From positions 1 to 32,903 of the forward strand of contig NZ_VBSL01000030.1 in the NCBI RefSeq assembly GCF_006149005.1: DNA of 32,903 nt, read 5' to 3'. Source of the DNA: Larkinella sp. C7 (lineage in GTDB: Bacteria > Bacteroidota > Bacteroidia > Cytophagales > Spirosomataceae). Every line of letters begins with the position of its first letter. The stretch's first letter is position 1. Positions 18,986-27,226 of this stretch are shown one piece after another. Under the pieces are notes generated by a model. It saw only the letters and a list, made by a program, of their open reading frames with translations, searched no databases and had not been told where the DNA came from. The position numbers were made by a program, and so were the translations under genes.

Positions 18986-19656
18986 CGTGTTTGCGTAAAG
19001 CCTGCCTGTTCAAGAACCCGGATAAAATCGGGGCCGTCCGGAAACGCCTGCATCGACTCGGGCAGGTACGTATAAGCCGAAGCGTCTTTCGACACCAGCC
19101 GGCCAATCAACGGCAGGAAACGATTCGTGTAAAAACTAAAAAATTGCTTGAACGGAAATTTGCGCGGCTTCGAAAACTCCAGCACCAGGCAGGTGCCGCC
19201 CGACCGCGTTACGCGGTGCATGTCGGTTAGCCCTTTGAGTAGATTTTCAAAATTGCGTACACCAAACGAAACGATGACGGCGTCGAAAACATTGTCTGCG
19301 AACGGTAATCTTTCCGAATCGCCGGAGCGGAGTTCGATTTTATCCTCGTGCCCGAGTTTGCGGATTTTCTCCCGGCCAAATGACAGCATGCCTTCCGAAA
19401 TATCGACTCCGATGATCTTGTCGGGGTTGAGTTTCAGGGCTTCAATCGCAAAATCACCCGTGCCGGTAGCAATGTCGAGAAGCATTTTGGGTTTCTCGGG
19501 TTGCAGGAGCCGGATCGCCTTCTTCCGCCACACAATGTCGATACCGGCACTGAGGAGGTGATTGAGTAAATCGTATTTCGGCGAAATCGAGTCGAACATC
19601 TCCTCGACCTGCTCGCGCTTGCTGGTATTTTTGTCTTTATACGGAACGACGGCCAT
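18931..19656 (-). CDS. ubiE: Demethylmenaquinone methyltransferase (UbiE/MenG)
   Basis: The 241-aa cytoplasmic enzyme carries the full UbiE signature. Start-region residues VEEMFDSISPKYDLLNHLLS and WRKKAI are followed by SAM motif I LDIATGTGDFA (60-70), GVDISEGML (84-92), the conserved FGVRNFEN (131-138), LEFSKPR, and the Tyr-rich SAYTYLPESMQAFP. It makes menaquinone, the respiratory quinone of this phylum, by C-methylation of demethylmenaquinone using SAM. The length is that of the family. Its 3' end overlaps the porT start by 55 bp, suggesting translational coupling. The upstream gap is filled with repeats and no clear promoter could be placed. Confidence 0.96.
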   Translation of the reverse strand: MAVVPYKDKNTSKREQVEEMFDSISPKYDLLNHLLSAGIDIVWRKKAIRLLQPEKPKMLLDIATGTGDFAIEALKLNPDKIIGVDISEGMLSFGREKIRKLGHEDKIELRSGDSERLPFADNVFDAVIVSFGVRNFENLLKGLTDMHRVTRSGGTCLVLEFSKPRKFPFKQFFSFYTNRFLPLIGRLVSKDASAYTYLPESMQAFPDGPDFIRVLEQAGFTQTRWIPLTFGICSIYTGKKV

Positions 19657-19880
19657 AACAATTACTGGAATGGTTTGAATGGTTACAAATTGTTGAATGG
19701 CTAAGGAGGGTTTTCATGGTTAGATGGTTGAATGGCTTAGGAGGGTTGTCATGGTTGGCTGGTCAAACAGGGTTGGGTGACTTTAGCCATGCAGTCGTAA
19801 ATGTCATTCTGAGCCATCCAACCCTTTATAACCATCTAACCCTTCAACCCTTTATAACCCTTTAACCCTCTAACGATGAA
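19657..19880. repeat. Repeat-rich gap: 35-bp tandem pair and complementary C-rich half
   Basis: A 29-nt unit beginning TTGAATGGCT occurs at 19693-19721 and again at 19728-19756 with two differences, a period of 35 bp. From about 19815 the strand character flips to words such as AACCCTTTATAACC, which pair loosely with the first half. The result is a large imperfect inverted structure between divergent genes. A similar layout occurs at 31642-31800. Confidence 0.6.
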
Positions 19881-19919
19881 AACCATATTTCACAAAGGTA
19901 CGTGCCCTTGGTTAGAAAG

Positions 19920-19951
19920 TTTGTGATTACCTCACAGATTGCGTAGTTTTC
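19920..19951 (+). promoter_or_regulatory. Predicted promoter of the Gfo/Idh/MocA gene
   Basis: TTTG at 19920-19923 and TAGTTTTC at 19944-19951 are separated by 20 bp, matching the Bacteroidota -33/-7 pattern except for the last base. The start codon is 26 bp downstream. Confidence 0.5.
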
Positions 19952-19977
19952 GAGGACTATTTCTTCCCTGCATTGTT

Positions 19978-21276
19978 ATGAATCGTTCTGAATTTTTGAA
20001 AACATCGGCCCTTGCCAGTGCTGCGGTGGTCACTCGTCCGTTGATCACACTGGCGCAACAATCGACCTACCGCACGGCCCTGGTGGGTGCTGGCTGGTGG
20101 GGCAACAACATCCTGCGCTGTGCCATGCAGTCCGGGCAGTCGAAACTGGTGGCGCTGTGTGATGTGGACCAGCGGCAATTGACAAAAACCGCCGAAGAAT
20201 TTTCCAAACTGACCAGCGACAAACCCAAAATCTACCGGGATTTTCGGGAAATGCTGTCCCGCGAAAAACCCGAGATCGTGATTGTGGCCACGCCCGATCA
20301 CTGGCACCCGCTCATTGCCATCGAAGCCATGAAACAGGGCGCTCACGTGTATGTGGAAAAACCGGTTGGCCATACGATCAATGAAGGCCGGGCCATGGTG
20401 AAAACTGCCCGACAAACCGGCAAAGTCTGCCAGGTGGGAACGCACCGGCGGGTTTCTCCGCACAATGTTTCCGGGATGGAGTTCCTGAAATCGGGGAAAG
20501 CCGGTAAAATTGGCATGGCGCGTGCCTTCGTGCATTACGCCGGTGGGGCGGGGCAGAAAGTTGCCGACGAGGAAGCCCCCAAAGAACTGGACTGGAATTT
20601 CTGGTGCGGTCCGGCGCCGTTGCGGGCCTACAACCGCACGATGCACCCACGCGGCTTCCGCAATTACCTGGATTACGCCAACGGGACGCTGGGCGACTGG
20701 GGCATTCACTGGATGGACCAGATTTTGTGGTGGACGGAAGAGAAATACCCGAAAAAAGTCTTTTCGACCGGTGGGCGGGCCATTAAACAGGATAATACCG
20801 ACGCTCCCGACCACCAGGTGACCAGTTTTGAGTTCGAAGATTTTACGGCGGTTTGGGAACACCGGACCTTTGCCGGGAACAATGCCGAGAAAACGCACCC
20901 GCAACAGGCCGTAGGCGTCTATTTTTATGGAACCGAAGGTACTTTTCACATGGGCTGGATGGATGGCTGGACGTTCTACCCGGCGGATTCGAAAAAACCG
21001 GTGATTCACCAGGATGCGCAACTGAACAAACCGGACGACCAGAACATTGCCCAGCTCTGGGACGATTTTCTGAAAGCCATCAAGACGAAGAGTCTGCCGA
21101 CCTGCGACATCGAAATTGGCCACCGTTCTACCAACATGGCCCTGCTGGGGATGCTGTCGTATAAACTGGGTCGTAGTGTGGAATGGGATGGGGAAAAAGA
21201 GGTGATCAAAGGCGATGTCGAAGCCAATAAACTGCTGAGCCGCGAATACCGGGGCGAGTGGAAATATCCGGTGTAA
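19978..21276 (+). CDS. Exported Gfo/Idh/MocA-family oxidoreductase
   Basis: The 432-aa protein starts at ATG 19978. An upstream in-frame TTG at 19939 lies in the promoter and is not favoured. The N-terminus MNRSEFLKTSALASAAVV looks like a Tat leader in which the twin arginine is reduced to one (NRSEFLK instead of RREFLK). The Rossmann motif is GAGWWG (37-42). The catalytic EKP is at 127-129 in YVEKPVGHTINEG, and the conserved DWGIHWMDQ at 240-248 holds the active-site His244. The fold uses NAD(P) to oxidise, reduce or epimerise sugars and related compounds. Exported relatives usually carry tightly bound cofactor. The substrate is unknown; the Tat-exported isomerase at 6425 belongs to a group that often works with these proteins. 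Confidence 0.9.
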   Translation: MNRSEFLKTSALASAAVVTRPLITLAQQSTYRTALVGAGWWGNNILRCAMQSGQSKLVALCDVDQRQLTKTAEEFSKLTSDKPKIYRDFREMLSREKPEIVIVATPDHWHPLIAIEAMKQGAHVYVEKPVGHTINEGRAMVKTARQTGKVCQVGTHRRVSPHNVSGMEFLKSGKAGKIGMARAFVHYAGGAGQKVADEEAPKELDWNFWCGPAPLRAYNRTMHPRGFRNYLDYANGTLGDWGIHWMDQILWWTEEKYPKKVFSTGGRAIKQDNTDAPDHQVTSFEFEDFTAVWEHRTFAGNNAEKTHPQQAVGVYFYGTEGTFHMGWMDGWTFYPADSKKPVIHQDAQLNKPDDQNIAQLWDDFLKAIKTKSLPTCDIEIGHRSTNMALLGMLSYKLGRSVEWDGEKEVIKGDVEANKLLSREYRGEWKYPV

Positions 21277-21341
21277 GTCCTTGGGTATGCAAACAGCTTA
21301 CCCCTTAATCCGGTTATAGTAGAAGTAAGCTGTTAATTTTC

Positions 21342-22445
21342 ATGTCCGACTCAACCGATTCCTCTGGCGATTTCGACCAGGCCACCGCTGGCCGGACAAC
21401 ACTTCGTTATCTGGCCCGTGCCATGCATACCGAACATCCCTCCGATGAGCCTTTTGTGCTCAACAACGCGGAGCGCCACGCCCTCTACCGGATCAAAGGT
21501 GCCACGATGCTGGTATCATCGGCTCTGGTGGTGTTCGGTATCTGGGTCTTTTACCTGCCTCACACACTCTGGGCGAGTTGGTTTGCAAAAACCCATACCG
21601 CCCTGGGCGACTGGCCTCTGATCAGCGTTCTGTTTGCGGTTTTGGTACTTTACCTGGTTCTGCATGCGTTGCTGCTGGTCTACACCGGGGCGGTTCGTCT
21701 CATTGAAATGACGTGTCAGTTTCCGCGTTTTCATGATCTGTCGTTTACCCGTCACATCAATCAACTGGCCGAGAACAGTCCTCCGCGGGGCCTGTTTCGG
21801 CTCCGCATGAGCCCGCGACCCCTGCTGCCGTGGACGCTGTCCGGGTATTTGATAACGGTTTTGTTACTGGCTTTTGCCTGCAACGGTCTGGTTCAATGGG
21901 TTCTCCGGTTAAGCAGTGAGCGGGCCGTTGCGCCCATCGTGACCGTTTCAACCAGCACCCTGGTCGCGGCCATCTGGATTAGCTGGGCCACCTACCGGAT
22001 TCTGCAACAGGCTCAACTCCGGGTGATGGCCCCGTTGACCATCCGGCAGTTTACCAACGAACTCGTCGAGGAGTTTGGCCGTGAACCGGCCTTTCGGCAA
22101 CTGCTCCCCGGCTTGTTACAGTTCGCAGCGGTTTCTGCCCGACCCGACAATTACGCCCATCTGTTGCTCCGTGAAGCCGTTATGTCCCGGTTTTCCATCG
22201 ATGCCGACCAGGTAAATGTTTCTAAAACCGAACCACTTCCCGAGCAACTGGCGACTTGCCCCGATGCCGTCCGTCACGGATTGGAACGGCTTTTTATTTT
22301 CACCATTCTCATCGACGGCCATCTGTCGTCGCTGGAGCGAAACCGGCTACGGCAGTTGCAAAAGGCGGGTATTCTGACGACGTCCGAAGCCGAACTGGAG
22401 TCCCTTCGCAAAAACTTCGTGCGCGGGGAGGGGTTGTGGGTGTAA
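21342..22445 (+). CDS. Uncharacterised four-helix membrane protein
   Basis: No family was recognised with confidence. The 367-aa protein has an acidic, Ser/Thr-rich N-terminus (residues 1-45), membrane segments at about 52-73, 91-117, 161-187 and 198-218, and a cytoplasmic C-terminal part of about 145 residues that is alpha-helical in character. The tail segment FTILIDGHLSSLERNRLRQL followed by QKAGILTTSEAEL has the acidic-loop-then-helix look of TerB-like domains, which is a weak resemblance only. It lies 65 bp after the oxidoreductase and 31 bp before the nucleoside hydrolase on the same strand, so it may be transcribed with them, but no functional link is evident. Confidence 0.75.
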   Translation: MSDSTDSSGDFDQATAGRTTLRYLARAMHTEHPSDEPFVLNNAERHALYRIKGATMLVSSALVVFGIWVFYLPHTLWASWFAKTHTALGDWPLISVLFAVLVLYLVLHALLLVYTGAVRLIEMTCQFPRFHDLSFTRHINQLAENSPPRGLFRLRMSPRPLLPWTLSGYLITVLLLAFACNGLVQWVLRLSSERAVAPIVTVSTSTLVAAIWISWATYRILQQAQLRVMAPLTIRQFTNELVEEFGREPAFRQLLPGLLQFAAVSARPDNYAHLLLREAVMSRFSIDADQVNVSKTEPLPEQLATCPDAVRHGLERLFIFTILIDGHLSSLERNRLRQLQKAGILTTSEAELESLRKNFVRGEGLWV

Positions 22446-22476
22446 TTTCGGAAATTGGCCCGTAAACCCTGTTTCC

Positions 22477-23460
22477 ATGAAACCCTTCCTAACCCTTTGC
22501 GTTCTGGCATTGGCCACCCTTTCTTTCGCCCAAAACCGCCCCAAACCACCCGTTTCCATCATTCTGGATACCGACATCGGCCCCGACTACGACGACGTGG
22601 GTGCGATGGCGGTTTTGCACGCCCTGGCCGATCGGGGAGAAGCCCGCCCGCTGGCGGTTATTGCGTCCAATAAACATGACCTGGTGGTGCCCGTCATCGA
22701 CGTCTTGAATACCTACTTCGGTCGGCCAAACCTGCCAACGGGCGTCACCAAAGGGCCGGGCGTAGTGGATGGCGCGTGGCAGAAATGGCCCGAGATGCTC
22801 GTGGCAACTTATCCGCACACCATTCGTTCGAGTGACGACGCGCCCGACGCCGTGGCGACGTATCGACAACTTCTCGCCAAACAGCCCAACGGTAGCGTGA
22901 CCATCGTGACTGTCGGTTTTCTGACCAACATGGCCAATTTGCTGGATTCCAAACCGGATCGGTTTTCGAAACTGGGTGGAAAAGAACTGGTGAAGCAGAA
23001 AGTAAAGGAGCTGGTGTCGATGGCCGGCACGTTTCCGAAAGGCCGGGAATTCAATGTTTACAAAGATTCGGTGGCGTCTGAAAAAGCCTTTGCCAACTGG
23101 CCCACGCCGGTTATTTTCAGTGGATTCGAGATCGGAAAAGAGATCAAAACCGGTCCGCGTCTGGTAGCCAATCCGTCTCTAAAAAGTCCGGTGAAGGATG
23201 TTTTTGCACTCTGTATGCCGAAAGCCAAGCAGGACAACGACGGGCGCATGAGCTGGGATCAGACGGCGGTTTTGGTGGCCGTTCGGGGTGTCGAACCGTA
23301 TTATGGATTGAAACGAGGGCGGTTTTTGATCCGTGGCGGCACCAATTCCTGGCAGGACGACCCGAATGGGCCGCATTACTATTTGACCGAAAAAATGCCG
23401 GTGGCCCGGGTAACCGAAGAAATTGAAACGCTGATGATGCACCAGCCGGGAAAGAAGTAA
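22477..23460 (+). CDS. Exported nucleoside hydrolase (IUNH superfamily)
   Basis: This 327-aa protein carries a signal peptide (residues 1-19, ending LSFAQ). It then shows the calcium-binding start of inosine-uridine nucleoside hydrolases, here DTDIGPDYDDVGA (31-43), slightly longer than the usual DxDxxxDD spacing. VTIVTVGFLTNMANLL (about 141-156) corresponds to the family's substrate-loop strand. The late SWDQTAVLVAV (about 255-265) supplies the usual WD(Q/P) acid. It would hydrolyse nucleosides, or related N-glycosides, to base and sugar outside the cytoplasm, for salvage. Exported members with this variant motif are frequent in Bacteroidota and are often near sugar-catabolic genes. The exact substrate is not predictable. 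Confidence 0.88.
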   Translation: MKPFLTLCVLALATLSFAQNRPKPPVSIILDTDIGPDYDDVGAMAVLHALADRGEARPLAVIASNKHDLVVPVIDVLNTYFGRPNLPTGVTKGPGVVDGAWQKWPEMLVATYPHTIRSSDDAPDAVATYRQLLAKQPNGSVTIVTVGFLTNMANLLDSKPDRFSKLGGKELVKQKVKELVSMAGTFPKGREFNVYKDSVASEKAFANWPTPVIFSGFEIGKEIKTGPRLVANPSLKSPVKDVFALCMPKAKQDNDGRMSWDQTAVLVAVRGVEPYYGLKRGRFLIRGGTNSWQDDPNGPHYYLTEKMPVARVTEEIETLMMHQPGKK

Positions 23461-23588
23461 TTCAATCGACAGTAGACAGGAGAGAAAAGAAAAAATGGAT
23501 GGTAAGGAGTTGGATTTTTTTGCGATTCAGGTCTGGAAAAATAGCATGATGTTTGCTACATTTGATGTACCCAACCGTATGACCAGAC

Positions 23589-23915
23589 ATGTTCAGACAA
23601 CTTTTTACCCACCTTGCTGGCCGGGTTCAGCTTCAAATAACCCGGTTTGGAATCAAAGAATGGATTTTACTGATCTATTTCTTTGTTCAACCCCTCATTT
23701 GGCAACAATGCATCGACGGTTTTGACTATGCCTGGCATTTGCTTCAGATCGCCAGTTTGTTTGCCACGGCCGACATCGCCGAACACCTCATCGGGATCTT
23801 TCAAGGTCAGGTGGAAAGTCGGCAGTTGCTGACGCGCATCAAAGAGTGGGGGTTGATCATTTCGGCCGCAGCCTTCCTGATTCTGCTGGTAGAAAGCGTC
23901 GTAATCGGGTTGTGA
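23589..23915 (+). CDS. Small membrane protein of unknown function
   Basis: The 108-aa product has two hydrophobic segments (about residues 24-42 and 86-106) with a central amphipathic stretch (FATADIAEHLIGIFQGQVES). No family was recognised. The ATG at 23589 was chosen because it gives a complete two-segment protein. A longer overlapping frame from 23495 has no such structure and is considered spurious. The gene ends three bases before a strong inverted repeat that separates it from the convergent M28 peptidase gene. Confidence 0.6.
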   Translation: MFRQLFTHLAGRVQLQITRFGIKEWILLIYFFVQPLIWQQCIDGFDYAWHLLQIASLFATADIAEHLIGIFQGQVESRQLLTRIKEWGLIISAAAFLILLVESVVIGL

Positions 23916-23917
23916 TA

Positions 23918-23986
23918 TTGCCCCCAACCCCCGCCAGGGGGCTTTCAGCAAGTTTACAGTAGCTCCCTGAAGGGGGCTGGGGACAA
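23918..23986. terminator. G/C-run inverted repeat between convergent genes
   Basis: Arms 23918-23943 and 23961-23986 (26 nt each) match at 21 of 26 positions around a 17-nt loop and hold runs of five C and five G. The position, directly after the 23915 stop and 10 bp from the convergent stop at 23997, suggests a two-way transcription stop. There is no U-run, and the sequence also resembles dispersed intergenic repeats, so the terminator role is inferred. Confidence 0.5.
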
Positions 23987-23996
23987 ATTGTAAATA

Positions 23997-25553
23997 TCAA
24001 CGGCCCGTATCGCCCAGAGCGGGCTTCTTCAACGGTATTTTCTGGTCACGCATGGCCGCATTGTACACAAACGACGCAACAATCGTAGAGGCCTGTTTCA
24101 GATCATCGGCAATCAGGTGGTCGTAGGTATCCATATTCGTGTGGTGCGTTCGGGTGCTGTATTCGATGCCATCCTGGATGAAGCCAAAACCGGCCAGTCC
24201 TGCGCGGTCGAACGACACGTGGTCGGTTCCTCCGCTGCTTTTGGGCGCAATGGTTGCGGCTCCCAAATCGTGGAAAGGCTCCAGCCATTTGGCAAAAATC
24301 GGACCCGCAGCGGTGTTGTTTTGCAGGTAAATTCCCCGGATCTTACCGGTTCCGTTGTCGACGTTGAAATAAGCGGCCAGTTGCTCGCCTTCTTTGGTGA
24401 GTTTGTTCGTAGCCGGATCAACAAAGTGTTTCGTGACGTAATTCTTGGAACCGTGTAAGCCTTGCTCTTCACCACTCCAGAGCGCAATCCGAATGGTGCG
24501 ACGCGGTTTCAGGCCCAGTGTTTTCAGAATCCGGACGGCTTCCATCATCACCGAACAACCGGCGGCATTGTCGGTCGCGCCCGTGGCGGCATGCCACGAA
24601 TCGAGGTGGGCGCCGAGCATCACCACTTCATCTTTCAGCTTGGGGTCGGACCCCGGTATTTCGGCAATCACGTTGTAGCCCTTGGTGTCGGTCGTATAGA
24701 ACTTGGTTTTGACATCCAGTTCTAGTTTGATCGGCACGCCCGCTTTTGCCATCCGGCTCAGCGACAGATAATCTTCTACCGAAATCGTCAGGTCGGCCAA
24801 CTCGTCGTGGGCAATGCCGGTGGCCGCATTGGCAAAATCGCCACTGACAAACAACGTGCCGTCTTTGCTGAGCTGGCTGGTGTTCAGAATGGCCAGCGCA
24901 CCGCCCTGTTTCGCCAGTTTGCGCATTTTCTGGTTGAACGCATTGCGGGTTCGCATGGCCGCAATCAGGCTGCGGTAGGACGAATCGCGGGCGACCGATT
25001 CGTCTTTTGCCATTTTTTCCAGATCATTTTCGGTAAACCGTTTGGCATCAGCGTTAAAGGAAGGGCTGATGGCAAACGGCTGGTGGAGCAGAATGACTTT
25101 ATTTTTGAGCTTGTTGCGGTAGCCTTCCAGCGCCGTCGTGTCCGACTCGTCGATGTACAGTACTTCGGCCTGCTGCATTTTTTCCGTCCCCCCGCTCCAG
25201 GCTCTCGGCACGGCGATGATGGTTTTGTAGTAGGGGGCCGTCATGGCGATGTAGCTGCGCTCGATCTCCCAGCCTTTGCCCCATTCGCCCCAGGATTCGA
25301 GTTTGGCGTTTTGCAGCCCCCATTCTGCCAGTTTGTTTTTCGACCAGTTCGCGGCTTTCATAAAACCGGGGCCCTGCAAGCGCGGACCGTTGACGTCCGT
25401 CAGGTAAAAGGCGGTTTCCATGACTTTAGAGCGCATTAGCCCCTCTTCCCGAATTTTTTTTACCACCGCTAAATCCGGTTTATCATCCTGCTGGGCAAAG
25501 GATGCGAGAGAAAAACTGGTCAGGAAGCTCAGTAGTAACAGTCGCCTTTTCAT
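23997..25553 (-). CDS. Exported M28-family zinc aminopeptidase with inserted PA-like domain
   Basis: This 518-aa protein has a signal peptide (residues 1-20, ending ASFAQ). The peptidase domain (about 290-500) shows the M28 zinc and catalytic residues in order: His316 and Asp318 in GAHLDSW, Asp328 in ATDNAAG, Glu362/Glu363 in SGEEQGL, Asp399 in NVDNGTG and His470/His471 in RTHHTNMDTYD. Residues about 130-275, between the N-terminal segment and the peptidase, correspond to the protease-associated domain found in this group. The enzyme should remove N-terminal residues from peptides in the periplasm or outside the cell. No C-terminal secretion domain is visible. It is a single gene read towards a convergent neighbour. 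Confidence 0.93.
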   Translation of the reverse strand: MKRRLLLLSFLTSFSLASFAQQDDKPDLAVVKKIREEGLMRSKVMETAFYLTDVNGPRLQGPGFMKAANWSKNKLAEWGLQNAKLESWGEWGKGWEIERSYIAMTAPYYKTIIAVPRAWSGGTEKMQQAEVLYIDESDTTALEGYRNKLKNKVILLHQPFAISPSFNADAKRFTENDLEKMAKDESVARDSSYRSLIAAMRTRNAFNQKMRKLAKQGGALAILNTSQLSKDGTLFVSGDFANAATGIAHDELADLTISVEDYLSLSRMAKAGVPIKLELDVKTKFYTTDTKGYNVIAEIPGSDPKLKDEVVMLGAHLDSWHAATGATDNAAGCSVMMEAVRILKTLGLKPRRTIRIALWSGEEQGLHGSKNYVTKHFVDPATNKLTKEGEQLAAYFNVDNGTGKIRGIYLQNNTAAGPIFAKWLEPFHDLGAATIAPKSSGGTDHVSFDRAGLAGFGFIQDGIEYSTRTHHTNMDTYDHLIADDLKQASTIVASFVYNAAMRDQKIPLKKPALGDTGR

Positions 25554-25846
25554 GCGTAAAAACGTTTAGGTTGTGTTACTAAAGTACAAATTTGGAAAAC
25601 GAATATCTACTTTAATCCGCTGGTTGTTTGTTAATTACAATCGGATCTGTGAATAGGTATAGGTTTGTGAAAATAGAAGACAACTGAATCGGATGAGCCA
25701 TTCAGCCAATCATTTTGTAGGGTGGGGTTTAACGCGGTGAAAGAGATAAAATATAACAAATTCTGGAGGGATGAATCATTTTGTAGCCCCTGGTTCCTGA
25801 AATCAAATTCGCGGTAGGCTAATAAAAACCGCATTCCGTAGAAATG
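25554..25846. repeat. Gap with degenerate dispersed-repeat sequence
   Basis: No gene was found in these 293 bp. A 13-bp word, AATCATTTTGTAG, occurs twice (25708-25720 and 25774-25786). Around it are small palindrome-like pieces (TTCTGGAGGGAT near 25761, CATTCCGTAGAAATG near 25833) that resemble a repeat type common between Bacteroidota genes. A minus-strand open frame here has no protein character. Confidence 0.4.
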
Positions 25847-27199
25847 TCAATACGTGATTAATCCGCTGTTGCCTTCTTTCTGCGCTTTTTTGATCTGCTT
25901 CAACCCTTCCTGAATCAGGCTCAGCACAATGACCCAACCCAGCACTCCCAAAAGGATGTGTTTGAACTGAATACCAAAAATGGACGGCAGCAGCGGCAGA
26001 TCGAAACCGGCGTTCCAGAGCATGTGCATGACAACTACGAGGAGAAATAACCGGATGAACGACTTTTCCTGCAACAATTCCCACCGGAACTTATCAAAAC
26101 GTTTGAGCCGCCAGATGGCAGCCGCCGTAATGGCCGTCCAGATGATGTGGCCGAATGGAGCCAGAATGCCCCGCACGACAATGTTGCCGAGTGCGACATC
26201 GACGGAACCGTATTCCAGCAGCGCCACAAAGGCGTATCCCGCTGATTCAAAAGCGGCAAAACCGGTTCCAACGGCCGCGCCAAACAGCAGGCCGTTCAAA
26301 ATCCAGGGGTATTTTCGTTTGTTCCGCATCAGGGCCAAAACCGTCAGCAATTTCCCGGTCTCCTCCACAATCCCGGCACTCGATGCGCCCAGCCAACTGG
26401 ACAGAAAGCTGACATTGCTGAAAAACAGCAGGGAGATCAGAATGGACAGAATGCCGCCCATGAACAGCAGCTTCACCGTCTGGTAAAGCGAAACGTTCTG
26501 GGGAGCGTTCATCTCCCAGAAAAAAATCAGGCACGCAAATGGAACGGCAAAAGCGCCGATGAAAAGCAATCCGGGAATGACAATGATGTTGCTGAACTGC
26601 GCGGCACCGATGTATAATCCCCAGAAAATGAGGAGGGAAGCACTGGCCATTCGGGCAAAAAGCCAGGGCTGCGGCCAGTTTGCCGCGATTTTTGAAAGGG
26701 GGGGCGTGGTTTCCCGGGTTCCAACGGTGAAGGCGTTCTCGATGTCGTCGTCTGTCCGTTTTTCGCCGATTCGGGAGAAAATGGCTTTCAGGCTGAAATC
26801 CTTGTCGAGCTGGTCGATCCCGGCGAAATTGGAAAACCGCTGGAAAGGTTCAGCAAACTGGTTTTCGGATGTGGTCGACGGCGTTGGCTTCGACAACCGC
26901 CAGAGCGACGTTCCCAGTTGCAGCGCGTCGATTCCCAACGCCATTTCACCTGCCATAGCCGGTACGCCATTGAGTCGAATGTATTGGTTATCAACGGTAT
27001 GAAATTGGATTCGGACACCGTCGAATAAAAGACTCAGGTGTTGTTCGGCGACATACGGATCATTGAGCCGGTAGCTGCTTTGGATTCCGGTGCCCAGCAG
27101 CAAACGGACATGGGGCGTCAGGACGATGGTTTTGCCGGCATCGGGGCCGGCGAAACACTGGAAAATGAACAGATCGGGCGGTAAAGGGGGTTGGTTCAT
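25847..27199 (-). CDS. PrsW-family intramembrane metalloprotease with FHA-like N-terminal domain
   Basis: This 450-aa protein has two parts. Residues about 10-102 look like a forkhead-associated (FHA) beta-sandwich: GPDAGKTIVL, LLLGTG, NDPYVAEQHLSLLFDGVRI, and an ending in ALQLGTSLWRL. Residues about 180-435 are a multi-pass membrane domain with PrsW signatures: EETGK (279-283), FESAGY (317-322), His351 in FGHIIWTAI, and His392 in MHMLWN. A linker with acidic residues joins them. PrsW proteases cut anti-sigma factors or other membrane substrates, and FHA domains bind phosphothreonine, so the fusion suggests phosphorylation-guided proteolysis. The FHA site's usual Arg and Ser are not clear, so it may bind something else. 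The gene starts 27 bp after gldE and is probably in that operon. Confidence 0.85.
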   Translation of the reverse strand: MNQPPLPPDLFIFQCFAGPDAGKTIVLTPHVRLLLGTGIQSSYRLNDPYVAEQHLSLLFDGVRIQFHTVDNQYIRLNGVPAMAGEMALGIDALQLGTSLWRLSKPTPSTTSENQFAEPFQRFSNFAGIDQLDKDFSLKAIFSRIGEKRTDDDIENAFTVGTRETTPPLSKIAANWPQPWLFARMASASLLIFWGLYIGAAQFSNIIVIPGLLFIGAFAVPFACLIFFWEMNAPQNVSLYQTVKLLFMGGILSILISLLFFSNVSFLSSWLGASSAGIVEETGKLLTVLALMRNKRKYPWILNGLLFGAAVGTGFAAFESAGYAFVALLEYGSVDVALGNIVVRGILAPFGHIIWTAITAAAIWRLKRFDKFRWELLQEKSFIRLFLLVVVMHMLWNAGFDLPLLPSIFGIQFKHILLGVLGWVIVLSLIQEGLKQIKKAQKEGNSGLITY

Positions 27200-27226
27200 A
27201 GCCAGAACGAGCGATTGCCTTGCTGA

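Noticed and set aside
19957-21123. 388-codon open frame on the minus strand
   Set aside because: It is antisense to the Gfo/Idh/MocA gene, which has clear Rossmann and EKP motifs. The antisense translation shows no domain.
23495-23725. 76-codon frame upstream of the small membrane protein
   Set aside because: It overlaps most of the two-segment membrane protein in a different frame and lacks any regular structure.
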